A stretch of 64,000 nucleotides of DNA, taken from NCBI RefSeq assembly GCF_031846525.1, contig NZ_JAVRHM010000006.1:129468-193467 (forward strand). The letters run 5' to 3'. Positions 34,024-42,803 of this stretch are shown here, piece by piece. The translations under genes were made by a program, and so were the position numbers. A model generated the notes under the pieces. That model was not told the DNA's origin. It saw nothing but the letters and a program-made list of their open reading frames with translations, and ran no database searches. The stretch comes from Autumnicola patrickiae (GTDB taxonomy: Bacteria; Bacteroidota; Bacteroidia; Flavobacteriales; Flavobacteriaceae). Position 1 is the stretch's first letter; every line of letters starts with the position of its first letter.

Positions 34024-35169
34024 TTATTTTTCTGTTTCAGATATGGATAACGTAAATTCTGGCATACGCATTACTTTACCACCTTCTTTAGCTGATTCAT
34101 GAGCCACAATCCCAACACAGGTAATATTTGCAGATTGCCGTGCATTAGGATAAGGATCTTTAGAATTAACTAAAGCATCAACAAACTCATGAACCAAATG
34201 AGGATGAGATCCTCCATGACCAGCTCCCTGTGTAAAGGATAAATGCTGCTGTTCATCAGAGTCATACACCCCTCTGGTGGTGAAGCGCTGAATAGGTTCT
34301 GGTAAAAGATGAGCATAATCAGGACATTGCACTTCCTCAGGAATTTCTGGTTCAGGACGTTTTGCTGTGTGTACCACAAGAGGATTGCCCTCAATTAACG
34401 GCCACTCAACTGATTTCTTCACTCCGTATACTTCAAAACTTTCGCGGTACTGCCTGGCCACATCAAAAAGAGAACGATATACCTGTGCACTAAGATCTGA
34501 ATTTCGAAATTTGATATGAGTCGTCTCCACAGCATATGGAGAATTATAGTGTGAGTGAAGTTCTTCACTTATAGTTCCTGATCCAAAGCAGGAGACATAC
34601 TCGGCCTCAGCTCTTGTTAATCCAAGAACGGGACCAACACAATGAGTAGCATAATGCATAGGAGGCAATCCGGGCCAGTAATTTGGCCAGCCTTCCATAT
34701 CCTGCTGATGGCTTGCCTTTAAAAATTGTACTTTACCTAATTCTCCTTTTTCATACAATTCTTTCATATAAAGAAATTCACGAGCATAAACCACAGTCTC
34801 CATCATCATATAAGTGAGGCCTGTCTTTTCGGTTAGCCGGACAATTTCTTCGCATTCATCAAGTGTAGTTGCCATAGGAACCGTACAAGCAACGTGTTTT
34901 CCTGCTTTAAGCGCCTTAATGGATTGAGAACCATGATCTGGAATAGGAGTATTTATGTGTACAGCATCTATTTCAGGATCCTTTAATAATTCGTCATAAT
35001 CGGTATATCTTTTGTCTATTCCAAAAGCGTCTCCAATTTCGTCTACCTTACTTCGTGTTCGCTGGCAAATAGCGTACATTTCAGCATTGGGGTGTTTCTT
35101 GTAGATAGGTATGAATTCTGCACCAAAGCCTAATCCGACAATAGCGATCTTTATTTTTTTCTGACTCAT
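34024..35169 (-). CDS. Gfo/Idh/MocA family oxidoreductase, EKP motif altered
   Basis: A 381-residue cytosolic enzyme. IAIVGLGFGAEFIPIYKKHPNAEMYAICQR is the NAD(P)-binding Rossmann start. Where most family members have EKP, it reads HVACTVPMATTLDECEEIV, so the conserved Lys is missing. MHYATHCVGPVLGLT keeps the active-site His region. The C-terminal part (RPEPEIPEEVQCPDYAHLLPEPIQRF, GAGHGGSHPHLVHEFVDALV) is typical of the sugar-type members of Bacteroidota and Planctomycetes. A changed catalytic Lys may mean a different reaction, as in some 3-keto-sugar eliminases. Its neighbour is a TIM-barrel isomerase. Confidence 0.88.
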   Translation of the reverse strand: MSQKKIKIAIVGLGFGAEFIPIYKKHPNAEMYAICQRTRSKVDEIGDAFGIDKRYTDYDELLKDPEIDAVHINTPIPDHGSQSIKALKAGKHVACTVPMATTLDECEEIVRLTEKTGLTYMMMETVVYAREFLYMKELYEKGELGKVQFLKASHQQDMEGWPNYWPGLPPMHYATHCVGPVLGLTRAEAEYVSCFGSGTISEELHSHYNSPYAVETTHIKFRNSDLSAQVYRSLFDVARQYRESFEVYGVKKSVEWPLIEGNPLVVHTAKRPEPEIPEEVQCPDYAHLLPEPIQRFTTRGVYDSDEQQHLSFTQGAGHGGSHPHLVHEFVDALVNSKDPYPNARQSANITCVGIVAHESAKEGGKVMRMPEFTLSISETEK

Positions 35170-35235
35170 AAGTTGTAAATTAAGATTTCAATATTATTTA
35201 ATAAATAGGAGAAGGTCTCGTTTCTGTAGCAGCGG

Positions 35236-36102
35236 CTAATTATCTTCAGTACTTTCTGACCATTTTTTTAGAAACTTATAACCTTCACGGGCAAAACTGT
35301 CCTGACTTGGAGCAAGAGGCTTCCAAATACATACAGCACCAGCCAATTCTTTCACTTCAGGCGTAAAACTCTCTATAGAAACTACTCCATGGTATCCAAT
35401 GGCAGATAAACCGCGTTTGTAATCATCCCATCGTGTCTGTCCCGTACCCGGCGTGCCACGATAATTTTCAGAAACCTGCACATGTATTAATTTATCACCT
35501 GCCTGTCGTATTGCTTTTTCGATATCCGGTTCCTCAATGTTCATATGGAATCCATCTAATAGCACCTTTGCGGCCGGATGATTAATATCTTTTATTAAAC
35601 GCATAACATCGCTTGCTGTGTTCACTAAATCTGATTCAAATCGATTGAGAGGCTCCAAAGCGATTTCCAAGCCCTGACTTTCTGCCATTTCACATACCTT
35701 GCGAAGATTAATGACAGCCCGATCCCATTCTTTCTTTTTTTGATCTACAGATACGAGCCTTGCTTTACCTACAGAAGAATACATAGGCCCCCCAAAGAAT
35801 CCTGTATCCAGACCTGTACAAATTTTTAAGCAGGAGTTTACGTAATCAAAACTTTTTTGGTGATAAGAAGGATCATCATGAGTAAAATCACGTTCCGGTC
35901 CAAACGCCCCGCAAACCACCGCCTCGAGTTCATGCTCATCTAACTCTTTTTTTACTGCCTTCACATCTATTAATGCGGGATCTTCTACCGGGATCTCAAC
36001 TACGTCATACCCCATTTCTTTAATCTTCGGAAAAAGCGCCGTTGACTCAGTTGTAAAAGGTGAATCCCACAACCAGGTACTTACTCCTAATTTGATGTTC
36101 AT
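35236..36102 (-). CDS. Sugar phosphate isomerase/epimerase, TIM barrel
   Basis: I chose MNIKLGVSTWLW at 36102 as the start because it gives the standard family N-terminus. An ATG 21 nt upstream (36123) is also in frame. The 288-residue enzyme has KEMGYDVVEIPVEDP, EAVVCGAFGPERDFTHDD, GLEIALEPLNRFESDLVNTASD, KVLLDGFHMNIEE, LIHVQVSENYRGTPGTGQTRWDDY and VVSIESFTPE. These strand ends give Glu, Asp, His and Glu metal ligands, as in D-tagatose/psicose 3-epimerase relatives. The substrate is not readable. It is paired with the adjacent Gfo/Idh/MocA gene, 66 bp away. Confidence 0.9.
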   Translation of the reverse strand: MNIKLGVSTWLWDSPFTTESTALFPKIKEMGYDVVEIPVEDPALIDVKAVKKELDEHELEAVVCGAFGPERDFTHDDPSYHQKSFDYVNSCLKICTGLDTGFFGGPMYSSVGKARLVSVDQKKKEWDRAVINLRKVCEMAESQGLEIALEPLNRFESDLVNTASDVMRLIKDINHPAAKVLLDGFHMNIEEPDIEKAIRQAGDKLIHVQVSENYRGTPGTGQTRWDDYKRGLSAIGYHGVVSIESFTPEVKELAGAVCIWKPLAPSQDSFAREGYKFLKKWSESTEDN

Positions 36103-36175
36103 TTTATTTTTTTCAAGATTCATTCATTAGTTATTTAAAAAACAGATTTTGAAAGAATATTCTTTTAGGATGAAA

Positions 36176-39100
36176 TTATTCAACAACCATAATACCATTC
36201 ATAAGTCTCCAGTGTCCGGGAACTGTACATATATAAGGATACTCTCCCGGCTTATCCGGAACTGTAAATGTTAGAGTTACCTTACCTTCTGGATTTACTA
36301 ATTTGGTCGCTGCAATCACCTCAGGCATTTTTGGAACATATTCCTGCTCTGCTCCATTGGGATCTCTGGCCAATACATCTGCAGCTGCTCCTACTTTTTC
36401 AAAGCTTCCAGGTATTGCAATTACAAGGTTATGCTGCATGAAATCAGGGTTTTCAAAAACAATAGAAACTTTCTGTCCAGCTTTTACTTTAAAAGATTCC
36501 TTTGAAAATTTCATTTCATGCTCCACAACTTTCATATTAATAGTTACCGCTTCTGAATCAAGATTGGTCTTAGGTGCAGGAGTGCTTTTTTTAACAGGTG
36601 TTTTATCAACAGGAGCTTCAACAGCAGCTTCAACGGTACTCTCAGAAGCTTTCTTTAACTCCAACACACCATCCCTGTCCAAGTCGCCTCTAAACCAAAA
36701 CCTGTCAGGATACTCGCCAATCTTGTTTTCGTTATCCGATCTACCAACACGAACGTCTCCTGAAATTAAAGCTTTTGAGAACAGAGAAGGAGCTTTTGCT
36801 TCAGCTACTGTTTCTCCATCAACATCTACACTCATTGACCCTCCCTTAGAAAGTCTGGCGATCAGATTAAACTTCTCTTTAGGTACAACAGTTTTTGAAA
36901 TTGCTTCGTATGTCTTTCCATCCTGTTTTACCAGCCAATGTAATTTACCATCGAGAATATAAAGACTGTAGCCGTTATTATTATCCCCCTGTTCTACTAT
37001 TACGCCGCTCATGTCTTCATCATCGGAACGTTCCACAGAAGTTCTGATTATAATCTCTTTCTCCGTCACGTCAGGCGGAAATGCAATTGGCGAACGCCTG
37101 TCAAGCTTATAACTCTCCTGGCTCATACTTTTCATAAGCCTTTCCGACAAGCTTAAAAGAGAGTCTGCCTTTTGCAGATTAGCTCTCTCCGGGGCAGCAG
37201 CCCGAAAGTCTTGCTCATGGGCAAGAGCTGCAGCAAATAGAGCCTGTGGAAGATACTCATCCCTTGTATTTTTCTCATTCAAACTTGCTCCATATATCAC
37301 CTCTCCCACTCTGCGGGAACTAGGCATTTTAGAAATAGCCAGGGCGGCAGCCAACCTGGTTTTCATGTCAGCATCATTAATGACATCTGCACCTATAATT
37401 GCTTTTAGAGAACGCTCATTAGCCGGCAGTACTTTAATAGCATTTTGTCTTACTCCGGCCGCAGGGTGAGACAATGCTTTTTCAACCACAAATAATGCCT
37501 GGCGATTAGAGCCATCCAAAGCTCCAAGGCCGTGGAGGGTCCATAAGGCATGAACTGCCGGGCTGTTTAAACCAATCTCATCAACATTTTTATCATTGAT
37601 AAGAGCATAAAGATCTGGAATAACAGATTCGATCTTAGATTCCACAATTATTCTCTGAGCAGTAAGACGCCAGAACATATTATCATTTTTTAAAGCAGCT
37701 ACAAGTCCCTCAGCATCATTTTTACTTAGTTGCATAGGAGCAACAGGTTTGGCATCCTTGTATACAACACGATATATACGGCCATGCCCACGATCTCGCA
37801 AAGGGTTTATATAAGCATTACCTTCTCCGTTTTCGAAACCACGAGGTGTAGGATTATGCTGAATGATAAAATTATACCAATCGGCTACCCATACTGCTCC
37901 ATCCGGTCCAACTTCAGCGTGTACAGGTGAAAACCATTCATCTGCACTAGCCAGTAAATTAAATCCATTCTCTTCAGTATAACCGGCACCTTTTTCTTCA
38001 AGGATAACCTGATGTAGCACACGGCCAGTAGGTTCACCTACAAATGCAACACTATTCCAATACGATTTAGGATAGTTCCTTGCAGTATATAAATTATGTC
38101 CCGCAGCAGCAGTGTAACCACCATGATAATCTACCTGTCTTAAATAGGGTGTAACATGAGGCATATCGTAATGCGAGTCTACCCTATATACCGGACTACC
38201 CGCTCCTCCTGCTATTACTCTTTTCATAGACTCATTAGGCATTGCAAGATATGCACTATGTAAACCATTAGCAGTGGAAATAAAGACATCAAATTCTTCA
38301 GAAAAGCCCAATCCCCAGGTATTATTACTGGTCCTGGCTAAAAATTCAAGGTTTTCTCCGTCTGGATCAAATTTGTAAACCCCCTGACCAAAAGACATCT
38401 TCTTGCCGGAAACAGTCCCATCAAATCCGGAATAACCCAGGACGCCCCATACTTTATTATCCAAACCATACTTAAGATTAGATGGACCGGCATGTGTGTC
38501 TCTTTTTCCCCATCCGGTAATTATTTTCTCTCTAACATCGGCCTTATCATCTCCATCGGTATCTTTAAGGAATAGAAAATGAGGTGCCATAGAAACAATT
38601 AAACCTCCATTGGCAAAAGCCAAACTGGTGGGTATATTAAGTCCATCCGCAAAAACTGTCACTTTATCTGCCTTTCCATCACCATCCGTATCTTCCAGGA
38701 TTTTAATTCTGTCATTACCTTCTCCTGAATCGGTCCTTACTTCATTAGGATAATCTACGGTTTCAATAACAAATAAACGTCCTTTCTCATCCCATGCCAT
38801 AGCAATCGGATTAATGATATCAGGTTCAGCCGCAAAAAGCTGAAGCTCGAAATCAACAGGAACCTTTGTAAGTCGTTGTGACTCTGCGGGAGAAAGAGCC
38901 CGTTGAAATTTTGGTGCGGGATCTCTCCTTTCATAATTAGGAATATCAGCATCCTCAAACTCAGGAGTAGGTATATCTAATTTTGCTAATTCTTCCCTTG
39001 CTTTGTCATTTACAGCCCAAAGCACTCCATTTGCAAGTAGCTTATGAAATTCAGGTTGTGCCCAAGTATTTTCATCATGTCCATAGGCAGTATAAAAAAC

Positions 39101-39733
39101 CTTTCCTTCACCCTGTTTTCTTGCCCACGTCCACGGCTCACGATGATCTCCCTCCACACGTTCCATTAAAACCGTCATATCCGGGTTTATTTTGTCATGA
39201 ACGTAGGTTTCATCTTTTGTCTCAAATTCAGATATACCCTGCATTACAGGATGTTCTGGATTTACAATTGGTGCGGTAAATGCTCCATACTCATGTGACT
39301 TGAATTGCGCTCCCACTGCCTCCACATACCAGTCAGAATTCCTGAACATAAAAGAGGCACTGTGAATAGGAATTAACCCCTTACCTCCCTCAACGAAAGT
39401 TTTTATGGCCGCTTCCTGTTCAGTAGTAATGTTGTCATGATTTGCATAAATCATAAGACCATCATACTTTGAAAGATTTTCAATGGAGAGATCCTCAGGA
39501 TCTTCAGTATAGGATAAATTGATACCCTCCTGAAACAAGGGCATGGCCACCATCCCCGCAAACTTTTCAGAATTGTGAAGCTCCCTGTCATGACCTAAAA
39601 AAAGGATTTCCACACGTCCCGGTTCTAATTTACCGTGATTATCTTTCTTTTGGGAATCTTTAATTCCTCCTGCGCAAGCAGCTAAAAGAAACAGAAGGGC
39701 TCCAAAGCAAATCTGCTTTAAAAAATTTTTCAT
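36176..39733 (-). CDS. ThuA + beta-propeller + HEAT + LamG-like + cupredoxin lipoprotein
   Basis: A 1185-residue envelope lipoprotein (lipobox LLAACAG, Cys20). Residues about 38-245 are ThuA-like (VEILFLGHDRELH, DGLMIYANHDN, GLIPIHSASFMF, VFYTAYGHDENTW). Residues about 280-660 form a beta-propeller of the same membrane-bound dehydrogenase type as the 29966 product (DTDGDGKADKVTVFADGLNIP, AEVGPDGAVWVADWYNF). Then come HEAT-like repeats (about 680-860) and a beta-sandwich (about 890-1030, GYSLYILDGKLHWLV). The last 120 residues are a blue-copper domain with QHN, YICTVPGHW and M as candidate His-Cys-His-Met ligands. It carries no CxxCH. The cupredoxin replaces the cytochrome of its cousin. It probably passes electrons to the azurin encoded upstream. 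Confidence 0.88.
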   Translation of the reverse strand: MKNFLKQICFGALLFLLAACAGGIKDSQKKDNHGKLEPGRVEILFLGHDRELHNSEKFAGMVAMPLFQEGINLSYTEDPEDLSIENLSKYDGLMIYANHDNITTEQEAAIKTFVEGGKGLIPIHSASFMFRNSDWYVEAVGAQFKSHEYGAFTAPIVNPEHPVMQGISEFETKDETYVHDKINPDMTVLMERVEGDHREPWTWARKQGEGKVFYTAYGHDENTWAQPEFHKLLANGVLWAVNDKAREELAKLDIPTPEFEDADIPNYERRDPAPKFQRALSPAESQRLTKVPVDFELQLFAAEPDIINPIAMAWDEKGRLFVIETVDYPNEVRTDSGEGNDRIKILEDTDGDGKADKVTVFADGLNIPTSLAFANGGLIVSMAPHFLFLKDTDGDDKADVREKIITGWGKRDTHAGPSNLKYGLDNKVWGVLGYSGFDGTVSGKKMSFGQGVYKFDPDGENLEFLARTSNNTWGLGFSEEFDVFISTANGLHSAYLAMPNESMKRVIAGGAGSPVYRVDSHYDMPHVTPYLRQVDYHGGYTAAAGHNLYTARNYPKSYWNSVAFVGEPTGRVLHQVILEEKGAGYTEENGFNLLASADEWFSPVHAEVGPDGAVWVADWYNFIIQHNPTPRGFENGEGNAYINPLRDRGHGRIYRVVYKDAKPVAPMQLSKNDAEGLVAALKNDNMFWRLTAQRIIVESKIESVIPDLYALINDKNVDEIGLNSPAVHALWTLHGLGALDGSNRQALFVVEKALSHPAAGVRQNAIKVLPANERSLKAIIGADVINDADMKTRLAAALAISKMPSSRRVGEVIYGASLNEKNTRDEYLPQALFAAALAHEQDFRAAAPERANLQKADSLLSLSERLMKSMSQESYKLDRRSPIAFPPDVTEKEIIIRTSVERSDDEDMSGVIVEQGDNNNGYSLYILDGKLHWLVKQDGKTYEAISKTVVPKEKFNLIARLSKGGSMSVDVDGETVAEAKAPSLFSKALISGDVRVGRSDNENKIGEYPDRFWFRGDLDRDGVLELKKASESTVEAAVEAPVDKTPVKKSTPAPKTNLDSEAVTINMKVVEHEMKFSKESFKVKAGQKVSIVFENPDFMQHNLVIAIPGSFEKVGAAADVLARDPNGAEQEYVPKMPEVIAATKLVNPEGKVTLTFTVPDKPGEYPYICTVPGHWRLMNGIMVVE

Positions 39734-39774
39734 ACTCGTTAAATAAAGGAAAATTAGGGTTGTTAAATCGAACT

Positions 39775-39786
39775 AAAACGTTTTCG
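39775..39786. promoter_or_regulatory. LacI-type operator-like palindrome upstream of the ThuA-propeller gene
   Basis: AAAACGTTTTCG holds the 10 bp palindrome AAAACGTTTT about 43 nt upstream of the start codon. A second CG-centred degenerate palindrome (GCACAACGATTGC) adjoins it at 39786-39798. Palindromes with a central CG are typical of LacI-family repressors. The same AAAACGTTTTCG word lies at 59801-59812, in the FecR/sigma intergenic region. No LacI-family gene is in the window. Confidence 0.5.
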
Positions 39787-39830
39787 CACAACGATTGCAT
39801 TCTTCACATATATATAGTTATAACCTAATC

Positions 39831-39880
39831 AAATATTTTTAGATTACCCCAAGGCTAGGATGTAATCTAAAAAATATTTA
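39831..39880 (-). terminator. Terminator hairpin after azurin
   Basis: TAGATTAC and GTAATCTA are exact arms extended by A/T pairing (AAATATTTTT against AAAAAATATTT) to about 17 bp. It lies 21 nt downstream of the azurin stop. It should end the azurin transcript, so the next gene probably has its own promoter. Confidence 0.75.
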
Positions 39881-39901
39881 ATAAAAATGAAATAAAATGA
39901 G

Positions 39902-40429
39902 TTATTCAACAATGAATTTGCCCTTCATTATTGCATAATGACCAGGAAAGCTACAAATAAAATCGTATGTCCCCGCTTCAGGAGCATTAAATTCAATAGT
40001 CGCAGATTCTCCTCCTCCAAGAATTTCTGTATATGCTATTACTTGCTCCCCATCTTCGGGAATATAATTGTTATCAGCTGCCTGCATTGCTTTTTGTCCA
40101 AAAGCATTTATATCTGTTCCCTCTTTCAGTAAAACAAAATTATGTCCCATAACTTTTTCATCCATTTCCCCTGTATGAGTTAAGGTAAGTTTCACAGTAC
40201 TTCCTGCTTTAACTTTAATCTCATTTTTATCGAATTGCATTTGATCACCAGCCGAAAGAGAAACTTCAATCACTTTTTCCTCATCCGAAGCTTGCGACTT
40301 TACTGTCGTAGTACTCTCTGTGGAATTAGTATCACTAATGGTATATTGCTCCTTTTCTTCTTTTTTCTCTCCACAGGCTATAATTGCCAGTACTGCCAAT
40401 AACAAGAGAGCCTTATTATAATTTTTCAT
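39902..40429 (-). CDS. Azurin-type blue copper lipoprotein
   Basis: A 175-residue lipoprotein (lipobox AIIACGE, Cys19), a Ser/Thr-rich linker and then an azurin domain from about residue 50. QMQFDKNEIKVKAGSTVKLTLTHTGEMDEKVMGHNFVLL gives the first Cu ligands (Gly-His of MGHN). FICSFPGHYAIMKGKFIVE gives Cys, His and Met. In flavobacteria, membrane-anchored azurins shuttle electrons between dehydrogenases and cytochrome complexes. Here it is the first gene of the 19-40 kb region and precedes a protein that itself ends in a cupredoxin domain. A terminator downstream suggests it is made in excess. Confidence 0.94.
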   Translation of the reverse strand: MKNYNKALLLLAVLAIIACGEKKEEKEQYTISDTNSTESTTTVKSQASDEEKVIEVSLSAGDQMQFDKNEIKVKAGSTVKLTLTHTGEMDEKVMGHNFVLLKEGTDINAFGQKAMQAADNNYIPEDGEQVIAYTEILGGGESATIEFNAPEAGTYDFICSFPGHYAIMKGKFIVE

Positions 40430-40769
40430 TTCTAAAATTTAAATTAATTCAATTATTTCAAATAGGTAAACGTCCTGAACCTTTTTCACCAATATATTTC
40501 ATAAAGTTCAAAATCGAATTTTAATACTAATACTATTCTATTTTTAAGTGTACGTAATACATTTCCAAATTAATTAAACTTTTCTCATAAAAGCAAATAA
40601 TTGATTAGATATATAACAAACTGAGTCTACCTATTCCCATTTTATATTTTAAAGCACCAAATTTTTAAATACCGATAAAAACTAATTAAGCATTTAAATG
40701 CAGTACTCCTGAAAGTTTAGATAAATGAAAATTTCTCTCTTTTCATACCAATGTATTCTCCTTTCCTTC
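40430..40769. other. Intergenic upstream of azurin, no gene
   Basis: A/T-rich region that should contain the azurin promoter. I saw no perfect TAnnTTTG box. TACGTAATACAT (40551-40562) is the reverse complement of a word at 59817-59828, but a shared 12-mer is expected by chance in a window of this size. Confidence 0.4.
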
Positions 40770-40834
40770 TTCCAGAGAAAAGCGATTAGTTGTAAAAATA
40801 CCAGGCACGAGTGAAAAAACAGCACCCTCCATTT
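40770..40834. repeat. Diverged intergenic repeat, left copy
   Basis: Aligns without gaps over 65 nt to 63330-63394 at about 69% identity (blocks GTGAAAAA and CCATT are shared). Both copies sit about 350-430 bp left of the tRNA-like repeat. A long minus-strand frame runs through it but also through the hairpin and tRNA-like repeat, so it is not taken as a gene. Confidence 0.55.
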
Positions 40835-41084
40835 CGCTTCTTCCTCAGAAATGGCGGAATCACTCCACTCCGGATTCCACAGATTAAAAATTACCAAAGA
40901 TCTGAAAAACCATGTAAATCTTGAGGTTCCGCGGTTCCAAGTGTTTCTTAAGAGTAGATTTCCCAGAATTAACTTCTTTTTCCTTATAAAGCTAAGTGCT
41001 GAGAATGAAAGTCCGCACAACCTACTGTCGTGCTCTTTTATAATTTCCTCCCAAAGCTTTGATTGAGCTAAGCTTTCCGGAAAA

Positions 41085-41119
41085 CAAAAAATCCGCAAAC
41101 ACTTAGTGTTGCGGATTAA
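41085..41119 (-). terminator. Terminator with AATCCGCAAACACT arms
   Basis: AATCCGCAAACACT pairs with AGTGTTGCGGATT, with a T run on the minus strand (TTTTTTG). It follows the tRNA-like repeat and is the first strong stop after the class V PLP gene, so it probably ends the whole 41-59.7 kb operon. The arms are almost the same as those of the hairpin at 18873-18912. Confidence 0.82.
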
Positions 41120-41123
41120 TTCT

Positions 41124-41267
41124 GTGACCTTGCCAGGATTCAAACCTAACTTGCGCATCTTAGAACTAGAAAGGTTTCCGTTGAATCATATCTTCAAGGC
41201 AACCATTTAGGTATCTTTAATTTTGAACTAATTTGTGATATTTTGACTTCTATTCTTTAAAAATACA
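41124..41267 (-). repeat. tRNA-3'-half-like direct repeat, left copy
   Basis: About 90% identical over 144 bp to 63757-63900, in the same orientation. On the minus strand it ends with a T-arm-like hairpin (TTAGG, TTTGAAT, CCTGG), then CAAGGTC and A, as in a tRNA 3' acceptor end plus discriminator base. GTTCTAA resembles an anticodon loop with TCT (Arg), but its stem does not pair, and the D-arm is unrecognisable. So it is a degenerate tRNA or a tRNA-derived element, not a working tRNA. A terminator follows it directly. Confidence 0.6.
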
Positions 41268-41344
41268 TAATATTTCATCTTAAAGTATAATTTATAAGGT
41301 TAAAAATTAAGACACTTTTAAAAAAGGAGAACTAAAATGGATTA

Positions 41345-42781
41345 TTAATGATTAATAGAAAAAAATTCATTTTTTTTCCTGTTATATTGGTAGTTTTTCG
41401 CCCACCATTTATAATTTTCAGCTAAGGCTTTTATACTATTACATATAAAATGTATTTCAGAATTTGAGGTTGTTGGATGAACCGATATCCGAATCCATCC
41501 AGGCTTTTCAAAACTATTTTCATTTTTTAAATTCTCACTTAATTCTTGAGATTTTGTTTGATCTATACCTAATAAATAATGTCCATAAGTACCAGCACAA
41601 GAACATCCTCCTCTTGATTGTATTCCAAAAAAATCATTTAACAATTTTACTCCCAAATTATAGTGCAGACCAGAAATTGTAAATGAAATAATAGGTAGTC
41701 TTTCTTTTTGATTTGCGGCTAAAATTTTAAGATTTGGAATACTCTCAAGCATCTTGAATAATATATTCACCTGATCTTTTTCACGTTCCATAATCTCTTT
41801 GACCCCCATTTCTTCTTTTAATTTCAAAGCATAAGCTATTTTTATGTTTTGGAGAATACCTGGTGTACCACCATCTTCTTTTTCCTCAATTTCGTAAATA
41901 TACTCACGACCCCCCCATGGGTTCGTCCAACTAACAGTACCTCCACCTGAATTATCAGGTATTATATTTTCATATAGATCTTTATTAAAGAGTAGAACCC
42001 CGTTTGTTCCAGGCCCTCCTAAAAATTTATGAGGAGAGAAGAAAATAGCATCTAAACCGGCCTGTGGATCGTTTGGATGCATATCTATATTCACGTAAGG
42101 AGCAGAACAGGCAAAATCAACAAAGCAATATCCATTTTCTTGATGTAACAACTTTGCTATTTCATAATACGGAGTCTGGATTCCAGTGACATTTGAGCAA
42201 GCAGTTATAGCTGCAAACTTTCTTTTTCTTAACTTATATTTTGACAAATAGTATTTGAAATTTTCAACTGAAACCATTCCATTCTCATCGGGAGGTACTA
42301 CGATCACATCACCTATTGTTTCTAACCAACTGGTGTGATTAGAATGATGCTCCATATGGGTAACAAATATTATAGGTTTAAGCTCTTCAGGAATATTTAT
42401 ATATTGCTTTAAACCTTCAGGAACCTTAAGTCCTAATATTCGCTGAAACTTGTTCACAACATCGGTCATACCATTACCAGAAGTAATCAAAATATCCTTA
42501 TCACTAGAATTCACATGCTTTTTTATTATTGCTCGTGATTCTGAATATGAATTTGAAATGAGATTAGCTGTATAAGTAGATTCACTATGAGTATTAGCAA
42601 AAAATGGTGCTATTTCTGCAAGTAATTTTTCTTCTATAGGCTTATATAATTTACCACTGGCAGTCCAATCAGCATATATAATTTTTCTTTTTCCTTGTGG
42701 ACTCTCAAAACACTGGCCTAAACCAATTATTCCATTTCTGATTTTTTGAAAATGAGTTTCTATTTGATTCATAATGTCCAC
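41345..42781 (-). CDS. Class V aminotransferase/cysteine-desulfurase-fold PLP enzyme
   Basis: A 478-residue cytosolic protein. IIYADWTASGKLYKPIEEKL is the N-terminal segment, GNGMTDVVNKFQRIL the cofactor phosphate site, THMEHHSNHTSWLE and ITACSNVTGIQTPYYEI the PLP-stacking blocks, and FVDFACSAPYVNIDMHP the Asp block. FFSPHKFLGGPGTNGVL carries the Schiff-base Lys. GIQSRGGCSCAGTYGHYLLGID places a Cys pair where cysteine desulfurases have their catalytic Cys loop. It may act on cysteine or a related amine, but an isopenicillin-epimerase-like role cannot be excluded. Last gene of the operon, 22 bp or more after the DASS gene. Confidence 0.86.
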   Translation of the reverse strand: MDIMNQIETHFQKIRNGIIGLGQCFESPQGKRKIIYADWTASGKLYKPIEEKLLAEIAPFFANTHSESTYTANLISNSYSESRAIIKKHVNSSDKDILITSGNGMTDVVNKFQRILGLKVPEGLKQYINIPEELKPIIFVTHMEHHSNHTSWLETIGDVIVVPPDENGMVSVENFKYYLSKYKLRKRKFAAITACSNVTGIQTPYYEIAKLLHQENGYCFVDFACSAPYVNIDMHPNDPQAGLDAIFFSPHKFLGGPGTNGVLLFNKDLYENIIPDNSGGGTVSWTNPWGGREYIYEIEEKEDGGTPGILQNIKIAYALKLKEEMGVKEIMEREKDQVNILFKMLESIPNLKILAANQKERLPIISFTISGLHYNLGVKLLNDFFGIQSRGGCSCAGTYGHYLLGIDQTKSQELSENLKNENSFEKPGWIRISVHPTTSNSEIHFICNSIKALAENYKWWAKNYQYNRKKNEFFSINH

Positions 42782-42803
42782 TATTATTTGATTGAACTTC
42801 TTG

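Noticed and set aside
40694..41158. 154-codon minus-strand frame that looked like a gene in the gap between azurin and the class V PLP gene
   Set aside because: It runs through the terminator hairpin, the tRNA-like repeat and the diverged repeat, with a composition unlike a folded protein. Read as chance coding over repeats.
41124..41267. A functional tRNA-Arg(UCU) gene
   Set aside because: The T-arm and acceptor-like end are convincing, but the anticodon stem does not pair and no D-arm with GG is present.
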